This document shows, piece after piece, positions 1 through 12,512 of a DNA stretch of 64,000 bases. The stretch is from Brachypodium distachyon (taxonomy: Eukaryota > Streptophyta > Magnoliopsida > Poales > Poaceae). A program made the translations under genes and the position numbers. How positions within the stretch are numbered: the stretch's first letter is position 1; the number at the start of each line of letters is the position of its first letter. A model generated the notes under the pieces. The model saw nothing but the letters and a program-made list of their open reading frames with translations, was not told where the DNA came from and did no database searches. The stretch spans positions 43,067,150 to 43,131,149 of the forward strand of contig NC_016134.3 in NCBI RefSeq assembly GCF_000005505.3, in the 5' to 3' direction.

Positions 1-59
1 AAATCCCGGATCAGAACCCCGAAAGAAACCCCCATTGCAAATTTGGAACCCGGAGCGGT

Positions 60-226
60 TCGCCATCCATCCGCTCCTCCCATCTCAAATCGATCGCGCC
101 GCCGCCGCCGCCACCGCCGCCGACGACGATCTTTAGTCCTCTCCAGCCCGTAAGATATCCAAACCATCGCCGCCGCCGCCGCCGCAGCAACTTCGTCCCC
201 GACGCCGGCGCGGTGAAGCGCAGCAC
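60..226 (+). other. Probable 5' UTR exon of the DCD gene, CGC-repeat rich
   Basis: GC-rich segment with two (CCG)n tracts that ends at a GTATGC donor-like site. It lies 1.5 kb upstream of the DCD start codon on the same strand and nothing coding is seen between. Acceptor of this leader intron is uncertain: AG at 1674 or the AG just before 1737 both fit. Confidence 0.45.
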
Positions 227-931
227 GTATGCTCTCGCCTACCCCACCCCCTTCCTATTTGCAAGTTCACCATGGCATGGCGTGGCGTGGCGGCGTTCCA
301 TGGTAGATGATTGGCCGAAAGGGAACTTTTTTGGGGGGATATAGGATGCCCTGCTTTGCTAGTTCGTCGGCCGATTTTCTTGTTCTTGTTCGGCCCCGGG
401 GTTATCGGCCAGTCAATTTGGATCCACGCATGGTCGCGTTTTTACCTCCGGGTTTTCGATCTGAATTTTTTTAATCTTGGTTCGATGGAGACATCTGGTG
501 GACTGGGTCCGTTGTTACTCTGACGAGGGCTTGCTGTACTATGCCAGTAATCTATCTTTGCGCACGCACACGAATTTTTTTTCCAGGTTGAGATGATTGC
601 CTTGACAGGACCCAAGTATATCTGGACTGTCAGAACAAGTGTATCTGGACTGTCAGAACACAAGTGGAGAAGTAAGATCGATAGGAAAGGAGCTATTTTC
701 GGTTATACTGTGGCTAGAGCCAAAGCCATATGAACAATATGGTGGCTAGGGTTTAACCTTACAAGGGAGAGATGGGGATCGAGCCCGAGTTCACTGGCTT
801 TATAGCCTTGCATTCAGTAGAAAGTAAAAGCAACAGGTGAAGGTGATAAAAGCTGAAAAGCAACGTTGTCGGATTTGGTATAGTGACTCTGGGGCAATGT
901 AGACCATCAGATGAACGATGAACGGCTCTGA

Positions 932-1182
932 AGAAAGGGACCAGTGGCGCGAAGCGGTAAGTGAGAGTCAGCGCTGGTTCCTTTCTTTGAAAGAAAAGGA
1001 GCAGTGGCGCGAAGCGGTAAGTGAGAGTCGGCGCTGGTTCCTTTTTTTAAAAAGAAAGGGACCAGTGGTTGCGAAGCGGTAAGTGACAGTCGGCGCTGGT
1101 TCCTTTTTTTAAAGAAAGGGACCAGTGGCGCGAAGCAGTAAGTGAGAGTCGGCGCTGCTTCCTTTTTTTGAAAGAAAGGGAC
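932..1182. repeat. Tandem minisatellite, about 4 units of 60-61 bp with palindromic arms
   Basis: The block ccagtggcgcgaagcggtaa recurs starting near 941, 1001, 1062 and 1122. Each unit carries an inverted pair, ggttcctttctttg against aaagaaagggacc, so every junction can fold into a hairpin. It lies in the presumed leader intron of the DCD gene. Confidence 0.85.
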
Positions 1183-1183
1183 A

Positions 1184-1300
1184 TGCCTTCATTCATAGGA
1201 TGTGTGCAAATCCAGCAGGGGATGATTGCCTTCATTCATAAGACGCGTACGAATCCAGCAGGATATGATTGCCCTCATTTATACGATGTGTGCAAGCCCT
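1184..1300. repeat. Short tandem repeat, about 2.5 units of roughly 46 bp
   Basis: The string atgattgccttcattcata and its variants recur at 1184, 1223 and 1266, each followed by a variant of cgtgtgcaaatccagcagg. It directly abuts the 60-bp minisatellite. The long open frame across it is a product of the repeat and shows no domain. Confidence 0.6.
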
Positions 1301-1742
1301 ACTTTTGGCCACACTACTGTTCTTGGCCTCTGCCCCCTCGTTTGTCTGCTGGTATTTCTCTTGGATCAATCTGCATCACTGAAGTACTGAACTTCTATGG
1401 CCATCATGAACTGGCCAATGTACTTCTCTGGATCACCTCTGCCTGTTCTTCTTGTTTCTTTTATTTTCTACATTCCCATGGAGGAAAAGAAACTTATTGT
1501 GTCTTTATGCCTTCCTATTTTGTTTCTCTGGCTGTCATCTGGATTCCCGCTTCAGTTGGTATGATATTACACATGTTTTAAACTTTCCCTGCAAAGTTCC
1601 ATCTTTGGCAAAAATACCATGAATGCGCATTCTAATATGGTCCATAGTGTTGTTTATCAAACACTCCACTGCAGCCAAAGTTTATGATTTTGGACGAGAC
1701 TTGTTTCTAATCTATTTCGCATGTGCATGTTACAAGGCTAGG

Positions 1743-4542
1743 ATGCGGCCCGAGTTGCCCAGGTGCTCTTTCAGACAAGGGGCCAACATGGCGGGCGCGA
1801 TCTTCATGTCCAACAGTGAGACAAGGGAGCAGTGCTTTCGCACCAATGTTTTTGGGCTTCCTCCAGAGTATGAGCCCTTTGTGACAGATGTCAAGCAAGG
1901 GATGCCTTTGTTTCTCTTTGACTATACTGAGCGTAAACTTTACGGAGTCTTTGAAGCTACCTCTGATGGCGGAATGAATATTAACAGAGCTGCATTTCGG
2001 TCGAATGGGCGCACGTACCCTGCGCAGGTAATCTGCTCTGTCATATGCCTCTTCATTAATCTGCCATTTTATGGATCTGTTACGGTTACATGCTTGGACT
2101 TAGAAAACTCAGTGTAGTGGTCCAATGATTTGTGAAATGGAATTGCCTTTTTCATTTCAAATAAGATTCTAAAGAGCAGGTGGGCATGATGCATTTACTA
2201 CCATATGGGGGTTGTTGAAAAACTGCATTTACTACTAGCAAATCGTTTAACCGTATGAATACGTGTAATGGTGGTCATGCTGATGAAGAGTATGGTGAAC
2301 TTGTCTACAAGAGTCGTTTGTGGGAAACTGTTGCTTTTCATGTATTTTGGGCACCACTTGCTGATTATAAATAACTATGATACAAGTTACTCATTTGGTT
2401 TTGTGTTTTCCCTTAGGTTTGCTTCAATATTGTTTGGAAGTGCAGACCACTCAGAGAAGATGAATTTTTTCCTGCCATAGAAGAGAACTACTATTTCTCA
2501 AAAAAGTTCTACTTTGACCTTTCCTACCAGCAGGTCTGCTTCGATACAAAAATTCTAAAATTCATGAACTTTCTGGTCACAATGTTATGACTTGTAATCT
2601 CTTTTTTCATTTGCAGGTTGTCCAGCTATATGGGTTGTTTGAGAAGAAGAGGGTAGAGTACCCTATTTGCAATTATTCAATAGGTGCTAATTTGGAAAAA
2701 AAGCACTGCAGTGGAGGGAGACCTGACAAAAGGAGTTTGACCTCAAATATTTCTCCTTTTTCTGCTGATCAATTACACACTTTGACCGCCCCAAGTACTC
2801 TCAAGAACTCAACTGATGAAACAAACTACTCTGCTTCAACGAGCAAGAACCCAATTGTACCACCTAGTTTTGAGACAGAGCCAAATATGTCAATGCCCTT
2901 GGCAACTAAACATTCTGGATTCCAAAGTCACAGCCATCATGACCAAATGAAATTACCTTATCACAGTAGTGAATATCTCCGAGATGTTTCAACAGTAGAT
3001 GGCATTGCAACTCAAGTGTCTGCTCCTTGCTCTCAAACAACTAGATACCACCAAGATCATTTTGTTGCAAATCGGTCATATCCGTTATCTTGTGACTATC
3101 CACACAATAATTTATCTTCTGGGTGCATGACTCAAGGCCCAACTGATGGAGTTAGATTGTCTACTGAGCAATCATGTGTTGGCAGTAGTTTGCTATCTGC
3201 TCGATATAGAACTCAGGTTCCAACTGGTGAAGACAGGAGCTATTTGATTTCAACTCCGTATGTCCCTTCACATCCTCATCTTTCTATGGCAAATTCACAA
3301 GGCAATGCTAACTGGAAAGATGATTTTGATATCCACTGCAACCAATGCAAAGAGATTTATGCATCTGAGCATCAGCATTTAATCAGGGCAAAATCCCTTA
3401 CACCTCCAAAATTAATTCAACAGGGAATTCCCTCTTACCTTGAAGTTCCTGGAGCATCATCAATAAGTCAACAGAAAGAAAGTTCTACAGAGTACACCCA
3501 AATCCCTGATTGTGCTGAAGACTTTGAGAATGAACAACTGAAACATGGTTTTACTCGTGATGCTTCAGGCTCACCGGGTTTTGGAAATGATATCGGACAA
3601 TACATGTCAGATCTACCGTATGAAAGCACCACAACAGTTAGCGGTCAGCGTCCACAAAAAAGTGTGTTTTCTCGTTTATCACTGAAGCCACAACTACCAT
3701 CTCAAGAAGTTACTGGACCATCACTCAATCAATTGCTTTATTCACTTTCTCAGAGAACAAAACAATGGAGTAGCAAGGATAGAGCTCCTACAGAGGATGT
3801 TGGTCAAAAGTGGGTCAATGAACAGGTTATTGACAGGCCCTATCCTCCTGCTGAGCTAAACCTGCCAAGTGGACTAGAAGGACAAGAAGAGAGCACACAT
3901 CTTCCCTTGTTGAACTTCAAGAGGCGCAGCGAAACAGAGAAGCTGAATAAAAATCTAGGAAATGACATTACTGGAAAAGTGAAGAGAAGAAAGCTTGTGC
4001 GCCCATCTTTTGGAAAAGATGATGATACTGTTAGTTCTGGAAAGGAGCTCCAAGGGAATGGTGTGGGTGAAACTAAACCTATCCCTGTTGAAACTGGTGG
4101 AAACAAGCTTATCATTGACCTAAATGAACCTGCATCTGTAGACACTGATGCAGGGGAGGATGGTGAAATCTTAACGTGTCCTACTGTTGTGAAGATACAT
4201 ACAGAGAAACCCTGTGAAGTAAACATGAACGAGCCAAATTGCTCAAAATCGACTGATGTAATCACCCAACAAGATCCATCAGACAATGGTGCACCAACAG
4301 AGATGTCAGTTGATTTGACTGATGTAATCACTCAACAAGATCCATCAGACAATGGTGTGCCTACAGAGAAGATTTCACTTGATTTGAGTGTTACAGATTT
4401 GAATACAATGGACAAGTCAAAACTGCAAGCGATCCTTGGTTCATCATTGTTGCGAGCACTTGACAAGCTCAGAAGTGGTAAAAACGGTATGGTGAAAATG
4501 GAGATGAACTCTGATGGGAGCACCGAACCAAGTTGCAACTGA
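1743..4542 (+). CDS. DCD-domain (development and cell death) protein, 775 aa, three coding exons
   Basis: Coding exons are 1743-2027, 2417-2533 and 2617-4542, all joined in phase 0 with GT-AG introns. Residues about 16-150 form a DCD domain: it opens MAGAIFMSN, contains FGLPPEYEPFV, PLFLFDYTERKLYGVFEA and ends in YFSKKFYFDLSYQQVVQLYGL, with the domain split by both introns as is usual for this plant family. The rest, about 620 residues, is Ser/Thr/Gln/Asn-rich and probably disordered. A basic cluster KVKRRK near residue 587 may be a nuclear signal, and a DLNEP motif near 634 resembles the EAR repressor type DLNxxP. Start could be the ATG at 1743 or the in-frame ATG at 1788; the second sits right at the domain edge. 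A GC-rich non-coding first exon probably ends at 226 (CAC|GTATGC), giving a long 5' leader intron. DCD proteins are linked to stress and cell-death responses; the precise role here is unknown. Confidence 0.88.
4251..4382 (+). repeat. 66-bp in-frame duplication inside the DCD coding sequence
   Basis: Two units starting at 4251 and 4317 encode near-identical 22-residue segments containing DVITQQDPSDNG. They differ at only a few positions, so the duplication is recent. The frame is kept. Confidence 0.85.
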
Positions 4543-4772
4543 TAGTGGCAGCAACTCTACTGCTGCAGCAGCTGGTGAAAAATCTTGCCATTCCAATTTG
4601 AGTCTACCAGCAGAAGACTGAAGCTGTAGCGCTAGTAGCTGTTAGTGTCTGGCAGTATAGATAGCTGAAAGATATATTTTCATGATACTGTGTTTTTGGA
4701 GCGAGACAGAATAGGGGCTCGGTTTGCACTTATCTTAGAACTTACATGTCTGTTGATGCTGTGTGTCTCTTA

Positions 4773-4970
4773 GGGGGTGTTTGGTCAGGCTTAACTTTTG
4801 GCTTTTGGTTTTTGGCTTTAAAACATCTTTTATATGTGCTTTTTTGGCTTTAGCTTTCTGGCTTTTTTGACTGGAGATGATGGTATAAGCCAACAGTCAA
4901 AGCCAAAATAGCGTTTTGATTTATAAGCCAAAAATCTAAAGCCACGAATTAAGCTAAACCAAACACCCTC
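4773..4970. mobile_element. Tourist-like MITE (PIF/Harbinger type)
   Basis: About 198 bp with terminal inverted repeats GGGGGTGTTTGGT and ACCAAACACCCTC flanked by TTA on both sides (4770-4772 and 4971-4973). The interior is rich in GGCTTT / AAAGCC and can fold on itself. It sits about 230 bp downstream of the DCD stop codon. Confidence 0.85.
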
Positions 4971-4973
4971 TTA

Positions 4974-5560
4974 TGAAGCGCAACAGTTTATGAATGAATT
5001 TATCCTTGATACTCATGAAGCAGTGATTACTGTGTTGTTATCTTGTGCCTGCTATTATTCATATTCAAGTCAAGGTGTGTCTTGATGTATTGGGAAACTC
5101 TTCCCATCAGACGTCCGGACGTCTTAATCGGACTGCTTTGTGACCGTTCATCTGGTTGTTGAATGTGCTTTATCTTTTCTTAATATTTCCACAAATTAAG
5201 CCACTCCATCTGCATGTACCTAAAACTGATGCAAGCAGAAACGGCAGACGGCAACGCCTCTGTTTCGCCAAGGACGACAGCGCAGGCAGCAACCAGCATG
5301 TCACCGTTTCATGAGCACCATTGTTGCTTCCGTCAAACAAACACGAAATACAACCAAGCTAGAAAATCATCAATGTCTCATTTCAGAACAGATCTACAGC
5401 ATCCACCGTTGTGCTGATTTTCCATTTCTCCTCTTGTTCCATGTCGTGTGAAGTAAGATATCTCATGTTACTGTACAGCCTTCCCAAGGAGATGGGACAG
5501 GGTAAAAACTACACTGTACATTACAAGTTTACAACAGCATGGCCTACAGCTACAGGTTCA
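4974..5560. other. Spacer between convergent genes
   Basis: This stretch must hold the 3' end of the metallophosphoesterase transcript (minus strand). The short open frames in it have no recognisable content. Nothing else was seen. Confidence 0.4.
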
Positions 5561-8500
5561 TCACGTATCAAAATCTGCGATGAAAGGATCTGTAGGTGTC
5601 CGTGGGATGACAAACTGGTCGACAACCCGCACCACACTGGTGGGATCCGACCACCCGGAGGCGGCTCGCCATTTGCTCGGGAACCTCCTGCTGTGGCTCA
5701 TCTGTAATGGATCCGTGGTCTCCATATCCCAGTCTGGATCCAGCATCCAGTCCTTCGGCACCTATTTATCGAAAATATATGTGAGACACATTGCAGGATA
5801 TATAGGAAAGATAAGCCTGGAGAGCTACAAACGAGCATATCGGGTATGGTAAGAGCAGACATTGTAAGTCAAACCTGCAAAGAAATTACCTTGTCCACAG
5901 CCAGGGTGAAGACCTCAAGGTCTCCATTTTTCTTGATGTGGAACCGCGTGAACGCCTTATAGTTTGCTATGCGCAGGGAGGAAAAGGCCTCGTCGAAATG
6001 AATATGGAACCAGTTTATGCATATGTATAAGTAGCTCCCAAATACCATTGACACAACTGGGGTCGACAAGACCCAGAAGTACAAGAACACGGAGACATAG
6101 TAGATGATGGCACCTCCACGAGGAAGGGACTCTATTCCTTTTCTGCAGATTGTGTTTCTAGTTACTGCCATGACCTGAAACAGAAATGGCGGTGAAAAAT
6201 GGCAGACCACTAGAAGAAGAGGTGCTCTTACTATGGTTCAAAGGATAACCTCTGGGATGTCAAACGCAGACATAAGGTACTTAATACACGCAGGATAAAG
6301 CCCAAAAGTCCACTGTTCCAGACGAGCGCGAAGGCCCGTGGGATCAGGAAAATGTTCACTTTCCGCCTTGCGGTACCATTCATAGAGGGTATGGTAGCCT
6401 GCAATTGAGTAATCCAACATATTTTCACATTGTGGGTAACGATGAGAGGAATAGAAAAGGGACACTCATGAAATAAATCAGCAAAACATTAAACAGCACT
6501 CGAAGTACATTGTCTTAAAATAAATGTGTCAACAGACAACACAGCTGTTGTAAATTAGTTCACCATTCTGGACTCACACATGAGAGATGACACAGAACAA
6601 TCAGCTAATATTATGTCATTTTTCTTCAAATCACTTTGTGGATGGACATGTCCAAGACCGTATGGATTAAATTATTAGAGAAACTGACTGCCATGGAAAA
6701 ATGTGGTGAAACTCACACTTTACTTCTTAATCCAAAAGAGAACGTACGGTTGTTATACTTACAACTGATAACTTTCAAGGATTCACGATGATGGAACATA
6801 ACAAGATAATCAAGAGATGATGCATACAGAACGAAACATGAAACACAAACCTGATGTTGCTAATAGATGGTTGCGGATGCATATCTCAATACCCAGTTCC
6901 ATAAGCAGCATCAGTAGGACCGCCGAAGTTATATGAGCAGAAGCATGAAGAAACCCAAGCAAAGCACGTCTTCTACGTGATAGTTTTGTGGGTACAAAGA
7001 AAAATGATACCATCAACAGAGTAACAACACCGGCTAGGGATACATAAGACCGCTCAAGAATCTCAAAAACAGCATTCCACATTGCAATGAAGAAACTACT
7101 CACACGGTCACCCCAGGAGTCTTCATGTAAGATACGAAACGAGTCACACTGAATCAGAGCATCATACTTATGTCAGGCCACAAAAGATAAAAACTAAGAA
7201 ACGGTTAGCACTACTGTAATATCCATAATGTGGTAATATTGTCCCTCATGTTTGTAGTTTTACATGGGCCATGCATATTCATCATCTGAACGTATAATTT
7301 GGCCCTGCTTGTTTGTTGCAAAATTTGATGGAACAGAATTTACTTGTGCAGACTGCAGAGAGCTACGTATAGACAACGGTTCTAACAATGTACAAACCTA
7401 CTGGACAAAGCCTGAGAATATATTAAGACCCCCTTGGAGTTAGGCTTGGAAAGTCGGAATGGTCTGATCATATGAATAATCAAACCCTGACTTCCTTAAA
7501 TCTTAATGAGTTAACACAAAAACTATAAATATCAATATAATGGATACCAGCATCGCCTAGTGTTCTAAAAATATTCTACACAACTCTGTCCTGTTCAATG
7601 GCAATGTTAAGACAGCATAAACATTGATGAACTTGAACTACGAAGAAGAAATCTTGCAACGTTTTGTCAGTTCTTCCATCGGAGGACAATCATTTCCATG
7701 GAATTCATAATTTACATGACAAGTTATAATTTTTAAAGCCATAAGTCATCACCTTAACCAAATAACTGAACGGTAATTTTCTAGGAACTACACTTAATAA
7801 ATATAATCTAGTCTCTCACCTGTGGAAACATTGAGAAAACCAATACGAAGTACACGAAACCACCAATGACATCAAATTGCCAATTTTTTCTTCGGAATTT
7901 CAAAATATTACCAAGTGCAATCTGGAGGGACAAACAAAAGATAAAATTCAGTTGGCAACAAGTAAAAACCATTCCAAGAACAACCCTGTTACATGATGAA
8001 CTCAAAGAAAGGTTTCAGTAAAAAAAAATACAAAAAGAAAGGTAGGAGTCTACCATACCTTGCTAGAGTCATCATAAGAAGGATATGTAGCCTTTGTTTC
8101 ATACTTGTTCCCATAGCATTCCTTGAAGTTTTCAAAGACATGTGTTGGATGCAAAAACGCTCCACCACAGCCATTTACAAGCAAGTGGTGTACATGTACT
8201 GGTTCTTTGGACTCGACGCAAGAATGGCGCATATAATGGTGCAGGTCGCCAGCCATCCGCAGTTTGCATCTTCCCTTCAGGTACTCGCATATTAAATATG
8301 TTACATTTTTTCCAGTTTTATCACCCCAGTACCAGTCGAGAAGCCAATTTGGCTCATGAGTTATAACAATTACAGAATCACTTTCGCCAACCTGCATAAG
8401 TTCCGGTGATACTAATCACTACGAAAATCAACATGTGGTAAATCCTAATGCATAAGTTACATGATAAAGGAAGCGTGCATAGTTTTCTGCTTAAGATAAC

Positions 8501-11500
8501 AAGATCTACTAGCACTGCTCAAAATTATCTACCAATGTATTACTATTAAGTCATCGAATTAACAAATGAAAACCATAGCACTTGCCACTAGAAGAACTTT
8601 CTGATACAATGAAATTGAGAGGATATAGTTACCTTCTCTCGACACAACTCTGCAAAAAACTTGAACTGGTACACATCAATGTCACCATGAAGAGCTTGAT
8701 CAAGGCCAAAAACCCACCATCCATTTGGAAGCTTTAATGCAAAATAACTCCTCTTCTGAGGTAGAAACCACCCACCAAGCCAGCTTTTATGACAGATATA
8801 CCTCATGAATGTGTGCAGTCCATCAAACCAATCTGCTCAAAACAGTGCAGGTTTTTTCACTCTTATTTATATACGTCAATCAACAATAATGTCTTACAAA
8901 TATATACAGTTTAACTTCTCCCATGCCAAGGCATCTTGGCAAAAAAAAAATAGTGACACTGTTGGGAAAGGAAGGAAAGACAGGATATATAAATGGCATA
9001 AACAAGTACAGTGCAAGATCACAAATAAGTAATATTTACCATGGTTCCCAGGAATCAAAAAACACTGTGGTCCGCGATACTTCCTGAGCTCAGAAACTCC
9101 AAGGGGAAGTTCAGGTTTCTCTAATGCTATATGTTCAGGCTTATACCAAGCAGGAGGCTTGAGAGCATCCTCAAATGGAGAGAAAAAACGCCGCTCATAG
9201 GAAAACGAGGACGGATTTGGATACCTGCAAGAGAAAGGAACAATCACCATCTTTCTGAAGGATTTAATCTAGCAGAATTTATCACAATATCACCAGTCGA
9301 TTCTCGAACTGTAAGTGTGCCACTGCTCTTTTTTGCTATTTATGAAAATGGCACTGCTTTTCGTTAGTTTCTCTTTCGTTTTTTCCATGCAGAGGTGTTA
9401 CCGTCTGGTCAATGCCTTTGACTGGCCTAGGCTATTTGGGTTCTGAAAATTCCTCCTCAAGAGACATATGGACCTAGGCTCCTCGTTCACCCTTGCTGGT
9501 ACGCATCCATCGATGATCAATCGATTCTTCGAGCTCCTTTGTTTCTACCTACGTATGTATGCAGATTTTGGAACAAGTGATTCTGATTGGGGTTTAACAA
9601 ATTCTTAAACAGAAGGTTCTTGCAGGTATGGCACTGAGGCTGTGTCCCTCTGCGGTGGCCTGCTTGCCGCAGCGCATCCGGCTCCATACCAAGGAGCCAT
9701 CAGTTGCAGCACATGCTTCCAGGTACCACCAAGGAAGAACTGAACGAACCTGCCGTCTTCTGGATGTTGCTTCGTGATTGGCCTGTAGGATTAAATTCCA
9801 CCGATTTCCTTAATCTGATTGATTTCAGTGCTGCGGGCAAGGTACAAGGATATTACAAGGAGCTCTGCAACACTGCAAGCAACATCATCAGTGACCACGC
9901 CAGGACAAACGCTCAGCAGCCCGGCATTCTACCAAGGGTATTTAAGACTTATTATCCCTTCACAAATTCAACCAGACCAGTCAAAAGGCTTTGATCAGAA
10001 AGACGGTAACACCTCTGAATGGCAAAAGGAGAAGAAATGCTAACAGAGCTGTGGCATTTTCATAAATAGGAGAAAATGGCACACTAATAGTTCCAGAGTC
10101 GACTAGTGGCATTGCTATAAATTTCCCAATCTAGGATCAACATGGAAAACTCCAAATCCAGCATAACAAGCTGAATATAAGGCTTCAAGGAATGCAACTT
10201 GTGAAGAATCAAGCATACCACAAGCAAAAAAATACCGATCATTAATCAGAAAGTATCGATTGAACTTGATAATAATGTAAATGTATGATCAAAGTCTGCA
10301 ACATACGCAAGGTCTCCACCAATAAGTAGTAGTTCTCCTCGGGGGAATGTAAGCCTGGAATCATCAGATTTAATGACTAAAGAAGGTTGAGCAAGTAAAC
10401 GTGCTATAGCATATGTAGAGTTGCCACCATCGCCAGTATCTGCAATGAAGTCAAACCAAAGTTCGTCTTTTCCATCAAGATGATCGTATAAAAGGTCGCT
10501 GCTCTTAGATTCATCTGGAGTTTTGTTCATAGCAGCCTGGTTGGGTTAGGAAAAAAAATATCAATTGTTTCCTTAACAAAACAATAAGCTACAATGTGAA
10601 AACACTTTAAAGCAGAAGAACAGAACTCTGGAAAGAAGGGCATCCTGAGACAAAGAAAAACTGAGGGAAGCAAAAATCAAAACAAAATGAGAACAGGAGG
10701 CTTGAAATTTCACATCATGTACCTGCATCATACGCATGTCAAATCGACCAACAAAGAGTGTCACTGATACCATGAGGTCGAAAACAGTTTTAAATAAATC
10801 AGTTGAGGTCCTGCAGAACATATCAGTAAATAGTCAAACATTTTTACAGCATAAAGTGGATAATAAGAGCTGATGTGTGACCAATAACATACCCAGAGTA
10901 CCAAGGAACCATGTCCTCAAACTCCGGTTTCAACAGTCTCTTCAGTCTCTCATACTCCGAAATTGTTAAAGGATGAGTTAGAGCCCATCTGTACAGGAAA
11001 CAAAGATATTGAACGAGTCCAATACTGAACATACAAACAAACAATGTTCAGTTTATATTATACTTCAAGCAATATACAATTATAGTGGGCAAATTTGTTT
11101 TGGGCTATTTAGTTATCTCCTAGATAATAGACAAATAAGGTGATCACCATCCTGTCCAATTCCCAAGTACCCTAATAAGGAAGTAATGACCTGAGATCTT
11201 ACCCCCTCACACCATGTTATTCCACTAAAGCATATTCATGTGACTAATAGGTAACAAAACGAATATAACACTTTTTGGATTTCCCCAAATTTCTCCAACA
11301 ATCATTACCATTTTGTGGAGGGACCATCAATAGTATATTTCATTTTCTTTTCATCATCATAAGTTCTTTTCTACGGATACCAGATCGATAGGTTCAGATA
11401 GTTGACATACCCAGTCGACCGCTCCACAACATAATTGGCCATGTAAAGACCAATGAATGTAGCCCACAGGGAGTAGACAGGTGAAATGATGTTGGAGTGT

Positions 11501-12512
11501 TCGGATCCATTGGAGGCTAACTGGAGCAAACAGTGAATATAAGAATACACCAATAAAGAAAAAAGAGATGTCCAGACACAAACAGAAGGTGAAACATACG
11601 AACTTCTCCATAGATGGCCCATTTTGAAAGAAGTGGGTAATCACTAGCAGAGCCAACTGGAGCAAACCAGGACGAGCAGATCTGGTCTTTGAACTTATGC
11701 ATACGCAAAAGCTTTGAAATCAGTGTGTTGTCATCATTTTGCTTTCTCCAGAGTGAAAATGCAACCCAGCTAGCAGTTCTACGATCAGTAGATTTATCTC
11801 TTGAAACAGTCCTGTTACCACAGTGGCTGTAAAATACACAGCACGCTATACTTATAACCTGTGATGTGACAGAAAATGCAAATCTTAGATAAAGCACAAG
11901 ATAGGCGAATAGACATACACTTGTACCATTTTATGTCAAGAAACTTACTGCACAATTTTGGATTATAGTAAGCATCTCCGGCTTTTTCTCTGCCATGCGA
12001 GAAACAAGCCCCAAATACCAGAGTCCAAGAAATATGACATGGAAGACGATCAAGAAAATTAGAGAGGAAATATAAATTGTGAGGAAGAGGGAAAGGTTCA
12101 TCCTCAAATCCAACCCCATTGACTGAAAACTGGGGAGATGGTATAATGCTGCCAAGAATATCCAAGCAATATACCTGCAGTAAGAATCAGCCTCAGGGAA
12201 CCGATACACCTTGTTTTACTTAAAGTTTATCTTTTCACAGACTCCAGAGATTGCTTACCAACGACTAAAGTTTGAATAGTTCGGCTTGATAGTCTTCCTA
12301 ATAAATGGTGATGAAAAGAAATAGAAGAAACCAATCAAACAAGCATACATGGACCACCATTTAAAATTCTTGTCCAATTTCATTATAAGGTTTTGCAAGT
12401 TATCCGATGAAATGAGGAAAAGCCAGCCAGCAATTACAGCAATCATGAAATGTCTTGAGTGCTCATGCGGGTATGGGTATCTGTGAGTCAGAATAGTCCT
12501 AACCCTCTCCAT
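5561..12512 (-). CDS. Membrane-anchored calcineurin-like metallophosphoesterase, 1003 aa, 15 coding exons
   Basis: Exons in transcript order: 12512-12259, 12174-11949, 11858-11604, 11520-11411, 10988-10893, 10810-10723, 10536-10307, 9224-9040, 8832-8633, 8391-8059, 7921-7820, 7148-6851, 6398-6250, 6174-5890, 5761-5561. All phases join and sum to 1004 codons with stop. The first 340 residues contain several hydrophobic segments (for example [13 protein letters not shown] and [16 protein letters not shown]). A metallophosphoesterase core follows: IADTGDGG near 374-381, GGDLAYPN near 416, PGNHDWFD near 478, VITHEP near 557 and AGDLHHY near 595-601. Four more hydrophobic stretches come after residue 660. 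This matches a conserved plant family of about 1000 residues annotated only as calcineurin-like phosphoesterase; substrate and compartment are unknown. The donor at 11604 (GTTCGT) is weak. It was chosen because the stronger GTATGT six bases downstream breaks the frame. Confidence 0.9.
9273..10127. mobile_element. Mutator-like element with long TIRs and captured cargo (Pack-MULE candidate)
   Basis: The ends match as imperfect inverted repeats of about 140 bp. Left-arm landmarks such as AGTGTGCCA, TATTTATGAAAATG and AGAGGTGTTACCGTCT recur reverse-complemented near the right end. The element is flanked by AATCTAG at 9266-9272 and 10128-10134. It lies in the 1.08-kb intron between exons 10536-10307 and 9224-9040 of the phosphoesterase. 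The interior (about 9440-9950) is unlike the arms. It has exon-like blocks set off by CAG acceptors and two short open frames, including one at 9704-9994, that were not matched to any family. No transposase was seen, so it is non-autonomous. Confidence 0.75.

Noticed and set aside
3840..4331. 163-codon minus-strand frame
   Set aside because: Antisense shadow of the last DCD exon.
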